Source: Prinia subflava
Lineage: Eukaryota > Chordata > Aves > Passeriformes > Cisticolidae
Direction: 5' to 3'
NCBI RefSeq assembly: GCF_021018805.1
Contig: NC_086248.1
Coordinates: forward strand, 55,309,485-55,373,484
DNA length: 64,000 nucleotides
Part shown: in pieces, positions 1-12,300 of the stretch
Layout of the letters: every line of letters begins with the position of its first letter
Numbering within the stretch: the stretch's first letter is position 1
Notes under the pieces: model-generated
What the model was told of the DNA's origin: nothing
Database searches by the model: none
The model's input: the letters and a program-made list of their open reading frames with translations, nothing else
Position numbers and translations under genes: made by a program

Positions 1-1640
1 TTGATTTGACTGCAACAAATCCTAACTGCAACTATGCAAGCAAAAATGGCACATACAGAGAAGGTAAAGATATAAACCCAAACCTCCAAAGTGAGTTCAT
101 GTCCTTAAGACATTACTTTAGTTGTGTTTTAAGAAACAACTGTGAGACCCCCTAAACCAAATCTTAATCAGTGTACTAAGACACTCCGAAAAGTTTATCA
201 TTTTCAAAAAACCAGATTGTTATATAGTTCAAAAAATTATTTTAAAAAATAACTAAGAATTGAAATTGACATCTCAGTTAGCAGAAGAATGTAAATTGAC
301 ATAGAATTCTTCAGTCATTTAGGTTGGAAAACACCCTTAAGGTAAGATCTCAATTGCTTCATGGTAATATACAGAACAAAATACAATTTAAATCTCTGCT
401 TCCTATAGACCAATTCAAACAAATATGCAAGAGTATGTACTGTTCCACACAGAAATACACCATAGCAAAATCTCAGAGTCCCCAGACACATACAAAAGAA
501 ATATTTCAAAGTCCATACATTACATCTGGACTTAAAATCATATACTTGATAAGGGTATTGAAAAACCTCATCCCACAAGGAAACTTAGAATCCTGAAAGG
601 AACATATGAATCTATAAACACATGAAATTTTACCTTGATTTTTCTCCCTGCAAGGTTAACAGGACAGCTGGATTTGTTTATTTTTACACAACTCAGAGAT
701 GGCTTGAGTGCATGGTTTTCTAACACAGATCTGGCTTAGTTAAGACTGAACCACAAAATTCGTTGTTCATCTTCAAGAATATTTGAGAACTAGGACAAAT
801 CTGGCTGAACCATACCTAGATTGTGATGCCAAAAGATTCAAATGAAGGCTCCAATCCTGCAACTGGATCTGTGTAAATAGTTGACAGGGCATACAAGCAA
901 CTCCACATAAATAATAAATGATCATAAATAAGTAATGATCATTGCATTGAGGTGTTTCTGTATTTATTCTGAAACAAACTCGGCACTATTTGCATTTCTA
1001 AGTGTCTTTTATTAAAGTAACTGTTCAATTTTGCAGGTTATTTCTCTAATAATAAAATACAAGATTATCAGCCATTTTACTGAAAGCATTGATACAGTTA
1101 CACAACTTCTGAAAAGCATGCTACTATTTTTTTCAGGTGACTACATTAACAAATTGAAATATAACATAACGGCAATTTGTACCTGAAAACAAGTAAAATT
1201 TTAATGTTTTCCACAGTTTTATGCAGAGTATATTAATGTTTAAATGGAACGTATTTCCTTTTCTATACCACTGTAACACCCGCCCCGATATCTGTATTTT
1301 CAACTCACATATTTTCAACTCACAAATTTTCAACATCTTTATACTGGTGTAACTGTAGTAGCACAGCTATAGTTCATGTTCTGTCAGCATTTCCTTTATA
1401 AGCCACATTCTTCACGTTTGTTCCTTGGCCATAAAAGTTCACATCAGGATGAAACTTTGTGTAGGAATTCCTATACTAGCAAACAAATTTTAAAAACTAT
1501 AATTTAAAACATTTTATTTCGTCAATTACTTTTAGAGGATGGTGAAGTAGGAGTTAAAACCCAGCATTTTTAACATAACTTTTTTTTTTACATGAAAGGA
1601 CAGACCATCCACAGTTAGAAGAATAAAATGGGTTCAACGT
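1..1640. other. MED23 intron 10 or beyond, no exon recognised
   Basis: AT-rich sequence with short spurious ORFs on both strands. None resembles MED23 or any family I recognise. It contains a minus-strand AATAAA at 1008-1013. Confidence 0.5.
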
Positions 1641-2993
1641 ATTTTTTGTCTGTATCTTGTTTTATTTACCAGCTACAAGATGGATAAAGGAATAGTTCAG
1701 TTTGTCAACTCAATGCAGACACAGAAAGACACACAAAAACTACTCATTTAAACAGTAAACCTAGCAGCTCAATTCCAAGGTTTAACATTTCAGCTGCTTT
1801 AAGTCTTAGGTACAAAAGATCATCATATACAACACAGAGTACTGTCAGCCAAGATGTAGGAATCTGTGCATTCAAAAACATTATCCCAGTTCAGAAAATG
1901 CACTGGTGTATTCCGTTACATTGGGAAATGTACACAAGGTTTCAGGATCATGTAAATTTTATAGTCAAGTTACAAACCTAAAAAAAGTTTCTTAAATGGA
2001 AACACTGACACAACCTTCACTATAGTATTGCAAACAGCAACGCTATTTTATAAATCTTAAACACTGTTTTTTTAAAGTAGGTGTGGCAATTATTAATGTA
2101 GTGAGGGATAAACTATAAATATAACACCCATAATTTCAAATTTCAAGCCGAAGTTCACTTGGTTGACTTGCTCAATTGTTTATTTACTTCAACAAGCAGT
2201 CAAAATTTTAAGGAACTACTTTTTGTGTGGTATTCTGCATTACTCTTCTCTCATTGGAGAATATTATAATTGCCTGTTGGGAAGTTCTTTACAGAGGCAT
2301 TCTAATGATAAGAATATTCCACTAGTAAACCTTTCTTTTTTAAAATTATATATTTACAGCCTTATATTTTTACAATTAAGTCCAGTGGATGCTTCTTCCA
2401 TCAGCTTAAGGACAGAAATGTTGAACTAAAAATCTCTCCTCATCTGAAAATTCCAGCAAAGTAAAAGTTATGACTGGTAGCAGAAATGGTAGCAGTCCAT
2501 TCCGGCAAAAAAATTAGTATTAAAGGACCACTGACTGTCAGCTTTATATGCTCTTATATATTTCTCTCATATGTCTAGAGAATTGTGGTGAGAATTTTCC
2601 CCTGACTAATGGTCCTGCCAATTTCAAGCCCTGACTGTACATGTATTCTCTACCTGGAATCAGTGGCTACAAAGCGGCCAGCGTATCGTTAGTCACAATA
2701 CAACAGTAAGGTTGTGAACATACCTGAGCAATGTTCAAGGTCTAGAGCATTGGAGGATGGGCAGGACAAGACAGGACAGAACAAAAATAAAGGAAGAAAA
2801 AAAGAAAAGACAAAACAGTGACTATGAGGCCAGCCTCAAGGATCCCCAAGTCAGACTAAGCCCCCCATTCTAAAGTTTCAAAAGAAAAAATGTAACAAAA
2901 CAAACCCCAGCTTTCAACTATTCTAGTACTGTAACATTCCAATATAACAGAGTACAACAATGCTTGAAAAACCAACGAACAATAACCAGTCTC
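1641..2993 (-). other. 3'-UTR-like sequence in MED23 intron 10
   Basis: On the minus strand this AT-rich, low-coding stretch reads like a vertebrate 3' UTR. It has scattered T-rich and ATTTA-like elements and ends in GGTAAATAAAACAAG, followed about 12-20 bases later by ACAGACAAAAAA, a typical cleavage-site arrangement. It would be the 3' UTR of the candidate alternative exon at 2994-3026. There is no genomically encoded poly(A) tail of the kind a retrocopy would have. The function is inference. Confidence 0.3.
1661..1666 (-). terminator. candidate poly(A) signal AATAAA (minus strand)
   Basis: Canonical AATAAA in the context GGTAAATAAAACAAG, with a likely cleavage site around 1642-1650. A second AATAAA lies further downstream on the same strand at 1008-1013. 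Such hexamers are frequent by chance in AT-rich DNA. Confidence 0.35.
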
Positions 2994-3033
2994 CTACTGT
3001 CTGTCAAAGGTGTACTTGAGGCTGGCCTTATAG
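2822..3033. repeat. 19-bp inverted repeat (18/19) around the candidate alternative acceptor
   Basis: Arm 2822-2840 (CTATGAGGCCAGCCTCAAG) is the reverse complement of 3015-3033 except for one base. The spacer is 174 bases. In a minus-strand transcript the arms would pair and bury the AG at 3027-3028 and the first dozen exon bases. Confidence 0.8.
2994..3026 (-). CDS. candidate alternative terminal exon of MED23 (ASLKYTFDRQ-stop)
   Basis: Downstream of exon 10 on the minus strand, a T-rich tract and an AG (TTTTTTTTCCTATAAG) precede GCC. Because exon 10 ends in phase 0, splicing to this site would read ASLKYTFDRQ then TAG. The product would be a truncated MED23 of about 305 residues with no other domains. 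This is inferred from splice-site appearance, phase and the 3'-UTR-like sequence that follows. The exon-like stretch is short and could be chance. The acceptor lies inside an inverted repeat described separately. Confidence 0.3.
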   Translation of the reverse strand, partial: ASLKYTFDRQ

Positions 3034-3276
3034 GAAAAAAAAGCAATGCAAAAAAAAAATCATATTTTAAATCTCTACTTTTCAATTTAACATTCGTAAA
3101 GCAATATATAAATGATAGGAATAACAGTGTCCAATTAACCTAATATGATCTCATAAAAAAAAAAATCACTCTGTACCTAAACTGTTTTGCTTAGTTAGCT
3201 ATAGCAAAGAAAAGAGAAAAAGAATAGTGCAGATTCTATGCAGAATTAAATCACGTGTTACAGCACAGTACAGTAC

Positions 3277-3372
3277 CTGCTTATTCAGACCTAGCATATT
3301 GCAGACCATATCCCTTGAATACGGTTGCTCCAGCACATATCTCAACAAAGCAGTCTGTGGCTCAAAGAGATC
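3277..3372 (-). CDS. MED23: MED23 coding exon 10 (residues 264-295), last canonical exon in the window
   Basis: A 96-nt, phase-0 exon encoding DLFEPQTALLRYVLEQPYS and then RDMVCNMLGLNKQ. The acceptor is TTTTTCAAG (AAG type) and the donor GTACTG. The next canonical exon of the family (expected to begin HKQRCP-like) is not visible between 1 and 3276. Confidence 0.95.
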
Positions 3373-6300
3373 CTTGAAAAAGAAACAAGCAATCACACAC
3401 AAACATATATTGCTCAGGATTATGTTTAATACTGAGCTTACATTTAATTGAATAAACAATGTAAGAATGAATGTCTAATTTATGCAGGTATGCACTATCT
3501 GGGAAATCCTCTTGCTCTCTGGTAACTAAAAGAAATGAGGAGATAATCATAGCTCTTAAGAAGTGGCAGATTTTATGAGGCCCAAGTAGAAGAACATTTT
3601 TCATCCAATAAAAGGATGGTACACTTCTTGGAACAGCCTTGAACTCAAAGGAAACAAGGTAAGACAACTGAGGAAATGCACCAAAATGCATAAAAATCAG
3701 GACTGATGTGAAGAAATCAGACATGAAACAACTGTTCACTGCATCTTCCAACAGCCTGAATCACTTCAAATAAAAATGTTATCAGGAGCTGGGTGCAAAA
3801 CAAACTGAAGGAGCTGTTTCCTCATGCAACATGAAGCTAAAATGTGGCACTCCATGTCAAAGGAATGTTGAGAATACTAAAAGATTACAGGGACTCAAGA
3901 AGAGTCTAAACAAGTACTTGGGAGATGAAGGTTTACTAAATACAAAGAAACCACATCTGTGTCAGGAAACACAAAATTAAAATGGCTGTACATAGTGAGG
4001 ACTGTACTTGTCACTAGACATACTGTATTTCCTTTCTTACACATCTAGGGTGGGGATGCAGGACAACATGGATTTTTGTCCTTATCCTTTAAACTCTTTC
4101 AGTACACCACTACTTCACATTCAGAGTTTTAAGTCTAAATACACAAACTTTAAGTTTGAATTGTAAACTATCCTTCCTGTGGAATAATGAAGAGCACAGA
4201 AAAGAAATTACTTTCCCATCCTTTTCCATCTGGCCGATTTTCCAATCAATTCTCTGCTCTCACTTGCTCTCTCCCATGCACACAACCACTAAACACATTG
4301 AATTACATCTCATGTTCTTCAGCATCCTGGACAGCAGTTATACCGAACACTACTTTCCAGGTCCTCTGTATATAGCTTGAAATCACTGAAATACAAAACA
4401 TCTACACCTTCGAAGTTAGCCTAACTGCAACAGATGGATATTCATTTCTTCCCTGCTTTAATGATATAAAAGCTTTTGTTTTACTGAATATAACAGGTTT
4501 AAGAAGTTTAATAAGGCATACCTTATCATATGGTAAGAGACCTTTCAAAGGAAAACGAAGGGTTGTGGGATCCAGCTTCCATGAGTTACACATGGCACCC
4601 GAGTTATTTACCACAGGAAGGAGACTACAGCGACCTACATGCAATGAAACAAATTCTCAAACAGTGAAACTGGCCCATTGCCTAATCATTTTGATGCAAA
4701 AACTGGCCTCAGGCACTTTCATACTCTCCTTAAATTTCCACTGTTTAAAGGTTTTTTACCACAGGATTCCTTCAAATTGATTTTATTTTTCTAAACAATT
4801 TTCAGCTAATAAAATATCTAAGCAATAAAATCACCATTTATTCATACTGGGTACCCCAAAAACGAAAGTATTTGCAACTGTCAGTCTAAAAGTCTAAAAG
4901 TACCCTTACAGATTACCAGAATACTGTCTTCCAATTTCCTTTCATTGACCCTGTGGGCAAGATTGTGTTCAGTAAAGTGGTCAAATGCAAGCATGTGTAT
5001 TCCAATTAAAGTCAATGAAGATCCAGTCAATTCAGTCAGCGTAGCCCAGTGAGACCAAAACACATGAAGTGTGTTTGGTAGGCTCAATTTACATTTGTTA
5101 GTCAGTGCAGATTAGACAACTAACCTTTGTTTTAGTTGCTTAAACATAAGCATCTGAACTGAGGCCCAAGCAAACCTGTAGATCAGCACGTAAATTTAGG
5201 TGCCTCAATTTTGATCTCTCTCAGTTCAAATTCCATGACTATTATCCAAACTGGATCCATATCATTATCAGATAAAACAAGAAGTAAATAAATATTTATT
5301 CCTTCCCTTCAATCATATCTATACAGGTCATTTATACATACAACACTTGGAAAAAATAAAATGTGATCCCTGTCAGTCATATAAATAAGAGCTATGCCAC
5401 ACTTGCAATAGAAGAATAACTAGATGCTTCTGAAACAAAATGCTTTGGGAGCATTACAGCTGAATTTACATTTTTTAGTCTCTGCACTAAAGAAGCTCTG
5501 CCACAATACACCTTGCTCAGAGTGAATGCAGCTTTTATTAAACTACTCAAAGCAAATAGAAGACATTTTATCTTCTGAAGAAAATCGCAGCAGGCATCAC
5601 ATTAAAACAGCAAAATTTTGATCATCATATTTCTAACAATAAATGAAGATGATCATTTCTTTCTGTAAAGAACATTTTCTTTACAAAAAGTAGAATGAGT
5701 ATCCATCTGAGCTAGGAAATGTTCACCCAGAAGCCTGCAACAACGAAGAGGCTGAGCAGCTACAAAAGCTCCAATGGAAACTGAAGTCAAAACACTCCAA
5801 GACTAACATCCCAGTGGATATTTATTAACTCATAATCCTTGGGCACAGAAAACCTACAGTTTCCCTACTCTTCTAAGTGACCTGTAGTTACAAATCCTAT
5901 GACCATATAACAACTAGCACACTTCCACTACCAGCAGGCAGCAAAAAATTATTTTGATCTCAGCAATGAATTTTCCCCTTCAGAACAAAACCTGAAGGGA
6001 AGCAACTCTGAGAACAAACTGACAAAGGCAGAGGTCCTAGATGAAGCATAACATCTGAATTATTTTGCTTAGATGATACAGATCCCAAAAGGTTCTAAGA
6101 AAAAAATAGCTCAAAATAAATAAATTTATTTTAATGCCATTCATTAAGTCATTCTCTTACCACAAATAGAATTTATTCTTGCTGTAGGTCTGAATGTATC
6201 CACAAAATCTGATACTAAATTACCTAGTAACTGGGCGAGAAGAGGAGAAAAAAATTAGGGTTTAAGTTCCAGACATTGACAAGGAATATTTAAGACTTAA

Positions 6301-9300
6301 AAATATATACGTGTATGCATTTTAATAGAATATGCAGAAATCTACTAAAATAACTAGCTTCCTATTTCAAAAAGTTGGAAAAATCATCTGGAATATAAAA
6401 CCACAAAATGAAAAATGTGGCATTAGAAAAGATGTGCAGGAAGCACTCTTCCCCATTTGCACTCAAGTAGGAGTTTATATAAGAACTGTTACCCATGCAA
6501 ACAATGTTATTTGAATGCCTAACACTTCGAAACAGATTATTTAAAATAAGCTGTAATTTCTGTTCATGACAAATCTCTGCTGCTGAAAAACAATTCCACA
6601 TAGAAAAATTACCCACATTAGTACAATGTATCTTAAATTTTCTCTCAAAAGACAGTAACAGTTTTCCCATTAATACAAGAGAGGTGGGACTTTACCCTTT
6701 TACTAACACCTAGTTATTTTAACAGAATGCAAAATTAAAAACTGAACCAATAATATGTTATTTTTTGGAAACAATAACAATTTTCATCCCACCAGAGCCC
6801 CAGATATCTTTGCATAACTGAATTTAAACACAGAAAACACTAGTCAGCTATTTTAAGTGATTTTTCTTATCCTGAAGCCATAGAGAAAGCACAAAGTGGC
6901 AGGCAAGCACGACCTGCATTTCCAAACATTTTCAACAAAATCAACTCAGTGCTTCAAGAGTTTTGAACATCAGACCATAGATCAAAATTATGTCATCAGT
7001 TTCATAAAAGAAGACATGGAGCTGCTGCTCCAATCACATCAGAACTGTATCTTCATTTATGTGACTAAACATAGAGCCTACGGGTGAGCCGATTTTAAAT
7101 TTTCACATACACTTTGTTTTAAAACATAGGTGTTGCATGCAACAAAATTCCAAAATTTTCAAAATTCCAAAATTTTATATCAGATACTTACCCAGTGGGG
7201 AAGTTTTCCTTCAGGATACAGTTTTCTGATTTCTGTAACTGCAAAGTAGGCAGGCAGCAAACAAGCATTTCTTTCCAAGATGTAGGCTACCACCTGTAAA
7301 TAAAAAAATACATCAGTGTAAAAGACCCTGAATAGGGTAAATGAATGTGTAATCTGTCTCCTAGTCTGAGATAGCCCACTAAAACAGATACAAGAATTAA
7401 AATACTTTTTCGTAAGTTGTATTCTGATAGTAATACTTCATTCTCAAATCTGTTTTTAATTGTGCAATCGTAAGTTAGACTGTTTGAGCCTAATTAAGAG
7501 CACGTCTCCATGTCTACCCACAAAGTACTGCAAACAATTACTATTTTTATACACTAGGAAACAACTACTAACTGTTATTACATCCTACACGTCTTACCCT
7601 AGGCATGTCAAGTACCGGGCCTGATTCTCTTACCAGAGATTTTAACACTTACTTACAATATGCCACAAAAGCACTTTGTTTACTGCACAGACTGTAATTA
7701 CAGTAAACAATTAAAACACAAAGAGTAAGACTTTCCTGTTGAACTATACCAACAATCAGAGCTATCCCAACCATCAGAAACTCACTAGTAACAAGACAAT
7801 GAGGCCTGTCTTCCTCTACAGTGGTATAAAATCCATACAGTTACCTCTCTTGCTGCCAAAAGCTGCTGTACAACAGCTGAGCTCACGGTGTTTGGGATTG
7901 TTAGGATTTTCTCTAGGATCACTTTCAGCAGATCACGCACACCCTGAAAGCAAGCACATGAAATTAACATTCCTAGATAGTCCTTATTTCTGGCAGAAAG
8001 ATTACACAATCAATATGGTCAGACAATATTTTGACAGAAAGATTTGTTCTGGCTGCTAAGTACCAGAAGACAAACTGCTCCTGAGAATGTTAATAGTGAT
8101 TACATTAAAATTCAACAGTAATTACATTAAATTCCTTATGGAACTTCTTAGTCTTAAGATGTTCCAGAAGAGAAAGTAACTGTTGGTACTTTGATGTGCA
8201 TCCAGAGACATCCAACCTACAAAGCCTTTTGCAGCCTGACCAGAGCACAGTGCTGTACTTTGTTTTCTGCTCTAACATGATCAACAGTGCAGCAAGGTGA
8301 TTCTCTGCAAGACATGCATGGTTTCCTACTCCTTCTGTTGGAGCTGTACCAAGCCAAAGGCTCAGCTTTTAGGAGCTTTTTTGCTATCTGGCAACAGAGG
8401 TTAAAGCAGATGACAGAATTCCAGCCTTAATGCTTGACAGTTTTTATTTTCCAGTATTTACCACTTCTGCAACTGCATTAGGAGTATTTAGCTTGTAAAT
8501 GAAAATACAGGAAAGGGACTGTAACAGAAAAAAGACTATGAAGAGTTACATTGTAAATACAAAATTATCTGTTAGGGTAAAGTTCAAAAAGCATTAAATG
8601 TGCTCACCGAATTTTATTTTCTAAGAAAAGCAGACTATGAAAAATTGGATGTCTCTGAGATAAAATCATAAAAACAAAGGTAACAAATAAAGGTCTTTGC
8701 AAAGAGAAAGGAATGAGTGGAAGATACCTTGTAGTCTACACCTCCAATAATCTTCCGAACCAATTTAAACGTTAATGCCCACAGCTGAGTCCTTTCCCAC
8801 TCCAGTGTATCGGAATTTATCAGAGATTCACAAACCATCCTAGCAGAAGACAATGTAAGAATGAATGTCAAATAATAAGCACATGTTTTCCAGCAGTAAC
8901 TCTACAATGTCATTGCAAAAATACCTCCAATATAACATCTTCCATGTATCTAATCAATTATTCCAACATGGCTCACCTGGGTGGCAAAAGTCCAGTTTCT
9001 ACTGCCATTGCTAGGCAGTCATAAAGAAAAGAAATTCTTTTGGGACTATGTTGGCTATGGATGAATCTTACAATCCACTGGACACACTGCTCATGGGAGT
9101 CCTGAAAAAAAAATAGAGAGAAGAAAGAATGTATTTACAGGTAGTAAAACGAACTATAAAGTTCACATAGTATCCTACTATGAAAAAATGAAACTAACAA
9201 AAGGACAGGACTATAAATCTATAGAAGGGATCCAGTTGCCCAACCTATAGTTTTTCCTACAAGTCTTTTGATCTTATTTTGAAGAAGCTCACTTGTCCAG

Positions 9301-12300
9301 CAGAAATTGGTTGGTTGTCCAGTACAGGAAACATTTCCTAGCTTAACCACTGATTTCTACAGTCAACTTTGGTTTTCACAAGTTTGCAAAGACTTAAGTA
9401 AAATAGAACTGTTCTACATTATTTTTTCCCTTTCACAATTATAATAAAATTCAGTGAAAATAAAGATGAACAGGCCCCAAATTATGGAGCAGTGTCTGGA
9501 GGTATCTAGCTTTTGAAAGGTGATTTTTTAACTTAACCATCTTACTTTTTCTCCTTTACCGACTTTTTCAGTTCTACCAAAAATTCTGCAACAAACTACC
9601 TTTTATTGTTTCTGTGTTTACTGTTACGCTTCTATCTGCTTGTCTTTATTTGCACTGCACACCAACCTCTGCTGAACAACTATACAACCTTGCAAATCTC
9701 CAAATTACCTTTTTTTCTTGCAAAGTCTTCCTATATTCTTTACTATGCCATGTCTGAAATCAGATTCTGAATGACTGGACACAGCCCTAACTGCTTAAGT
9801 GTTTGTCTACTAGAAAATGTATCTTTATATTATATAAAAGTATATAAAAATACATAAAGTACAAAGATGTAACCAACAAATCAAATGTCAACCTGGGAAA
9901 GACTGCTCCAGAACTGTCTAAAAGCCCCCAGGCAGCTGATCAGTTTGGTTCTCTCATCCTCAGGAGTGTCCATAAACATCCTAATGCAAATAAGAACATT
10001 AATTATTAGCAGTACCCAATGAATCAAGTAGAAAATGCACTTATACATAAAACCTTGCACAAATAAAGCAGTATTACACTTACCCAGGAAAAGCTTCTTC
10101 AATTACTTCTGTTTTCTGTAAGAGAAAAATCCCAGGTGAGCTACTGCTAGAAGGTTTTCTATGACTATCAGGGCCCCAGGATGAAGGACAAAAAGTAACG
10201 TCACATTGCTATAGGACTGTAGCAGAGAACGATAGGTGTGTTCTGCTAAATCACACTATTGCAACAATGAGATTGCTTTGGTTTCATATAGACATATAAA
10301 GGTTGTAGAACCAGATTAACACTCTGTTTCTTTGTTTGGGTTGTTACTTTTTTGTCTTCTAAACACCTAGAGATTAATTCACTTCCCAACGCTGGAGAAA
10401 TTGTTTGATTGTATTATCACAGCTCTCTCCTCATAATTTGAAAAATTAGTATGTTTGAATCCATTACGGTTTTACCCCTCTTATGTACCATGACACTCAG
10501 TTACACAAATCAATTAAATACAATTACTTTCTCATCCAATTTTAGATCCATTGCTTTTGAAATTTGATTGAATGATGTACTAGTCTTGTACTAGGTAAAA
10601 AACTAAATATGTACATCAAATTTATTTCCTCTAAGACCTTTCTTTGCCCCGCCCCACCACCACTCCCCCTTTTCTTTTTCAACTCCATTTTTGCCCAAAG
10701 GCTCCTACATCAGTATTCTAAAACTTCAGCAAATAGGTTCTGGGAAATAGTATCCTAAAGCTTTTCCTACCTTTTGTAAAAATTTTGTATTATACTTAGG
10801 TGTGATCTATCACTGACCACTATCTATTTTCATTTTTATATTACAGACACAAGAGCATGTAACAAAATTAACTTTCTGGTGCTCCTTTTCCGTCATTTGG
10901 CCCGGAATTGCCTGACACTGCTATTCAAGAAGTAAAGGAGAAGCTGACACTCATCTGCTCTGCACAGAAAGCAACGTAAGGTTTGCTGCTGTCCACAGAG
11001 CTGGTACCAGCAGCAGGGAAAGCAGTAAATTGCTATTTTATCAGTTATGACTCCAAAAATACAGACACATTTTCTCAGGAACTATTTTGTTGTTGTTTCT
11101 TATCAATCTTAGGCAAATAACAGTGAATAAAAACAAGTAGTGTGACAACACAGCCAAATGACAAAGTTAAAAATGCAAAAACAATCTGAATGGCAGTGGC
11201 AAAATGAGGAATCAGTCACATTTAGGCAATTAATATGCTACAAGCAACTTAACACCACACAAAGAAAAGTACATTTTAAAATGCCAGCTTAAACAGAAAG
11301 GTTGGGCTTTTTTTTTCCTCTACTGAAATTCATGATATGGAAATAATCTCAATTGCTCTGAGACCTACATATGTCAATCAGCTTCTGACATGTCAGTCAG
11401 CTTCTTTTTGTTTGACATGTCAGTCAGGCTCCTGTTCAGGATCAGCTCCTGTCACCCAGTGTTTCCAGCTGTGAACGTCTCAGATCTACCAAGAAGCTCA
11501 TTCATCTGTGCTCCAACAAGTGACTAATGACCCAATGACTTGGATTCACCAAGAGGAAGTCCTGCTGAACTAACTTACTACCTTTCTATCATAAGGTCAC
11601 CCACCTAGAGAAGACAAAGAGAAGGCAGTCAAAATACTTTTCCTGGATAATACTTTTAACACTATCCCTCACAGCATCCTTCTGGCCAAGTTGTTGAACT
11701 GTGGGATAAGCAGGTTTGTGCTGGGTGAAGAACTGGCTGGAGGGCAGAGCTCAAAGGGGTGCAGTCAGTGGGGCTGCATCTAGCTGGTGATGGGTTATAG
11801 CAGTGCATTCTTACACCCAAACAGGTGTTTCTATATAAGGGAAAGATAATGGGTCACCAGTGGTGTTCCTCTGGGCTCAGTTCTAGAGTTCAATATATTT
11901 ATATAATGGCGCAGGAGTTGAATGCACCATTAGCAAATCTGTATGATACTAAACTCACAGGTGCTGTCAACTCTCTTGAGGGATGAGAGGCGTTACAAAA
12001 GGATGTGGATAGACTGGAGCACTGAGCCATCAGTGCCATGAAATTTAGCAAATGCCAGATTCTGTACCCGAGACAGAGTAATGCTGGGCACAAGTATAAA
12101 CTGGGAGAGGAGTGGCTGGAGACCAGCCCTGCCGAAATGGATCTGTGGGTGCTGGTCAGCAGCAGCTCAGTGTGAGCCAGCAGGGAGAGCCCAGGCAGCC
12201 AGGAGGGCAAATCCCATCCTGGGGTGCAGCAAACCCTGTGTTCAACCATCCGGACAAAAGAGGTGATTATCCTGCTGCACTCAGCTTTGGTATGGCCACA

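Noticed and set aside
1641..3026. Interpretation of the 3'-UTR-like block as a processed retrocopy of another gene
   Set aside because: No encoded poly(A) tail after the AATAAA, no flanking duplication noticed, and the preceding short frame joins MED23 exon 10 in phase.
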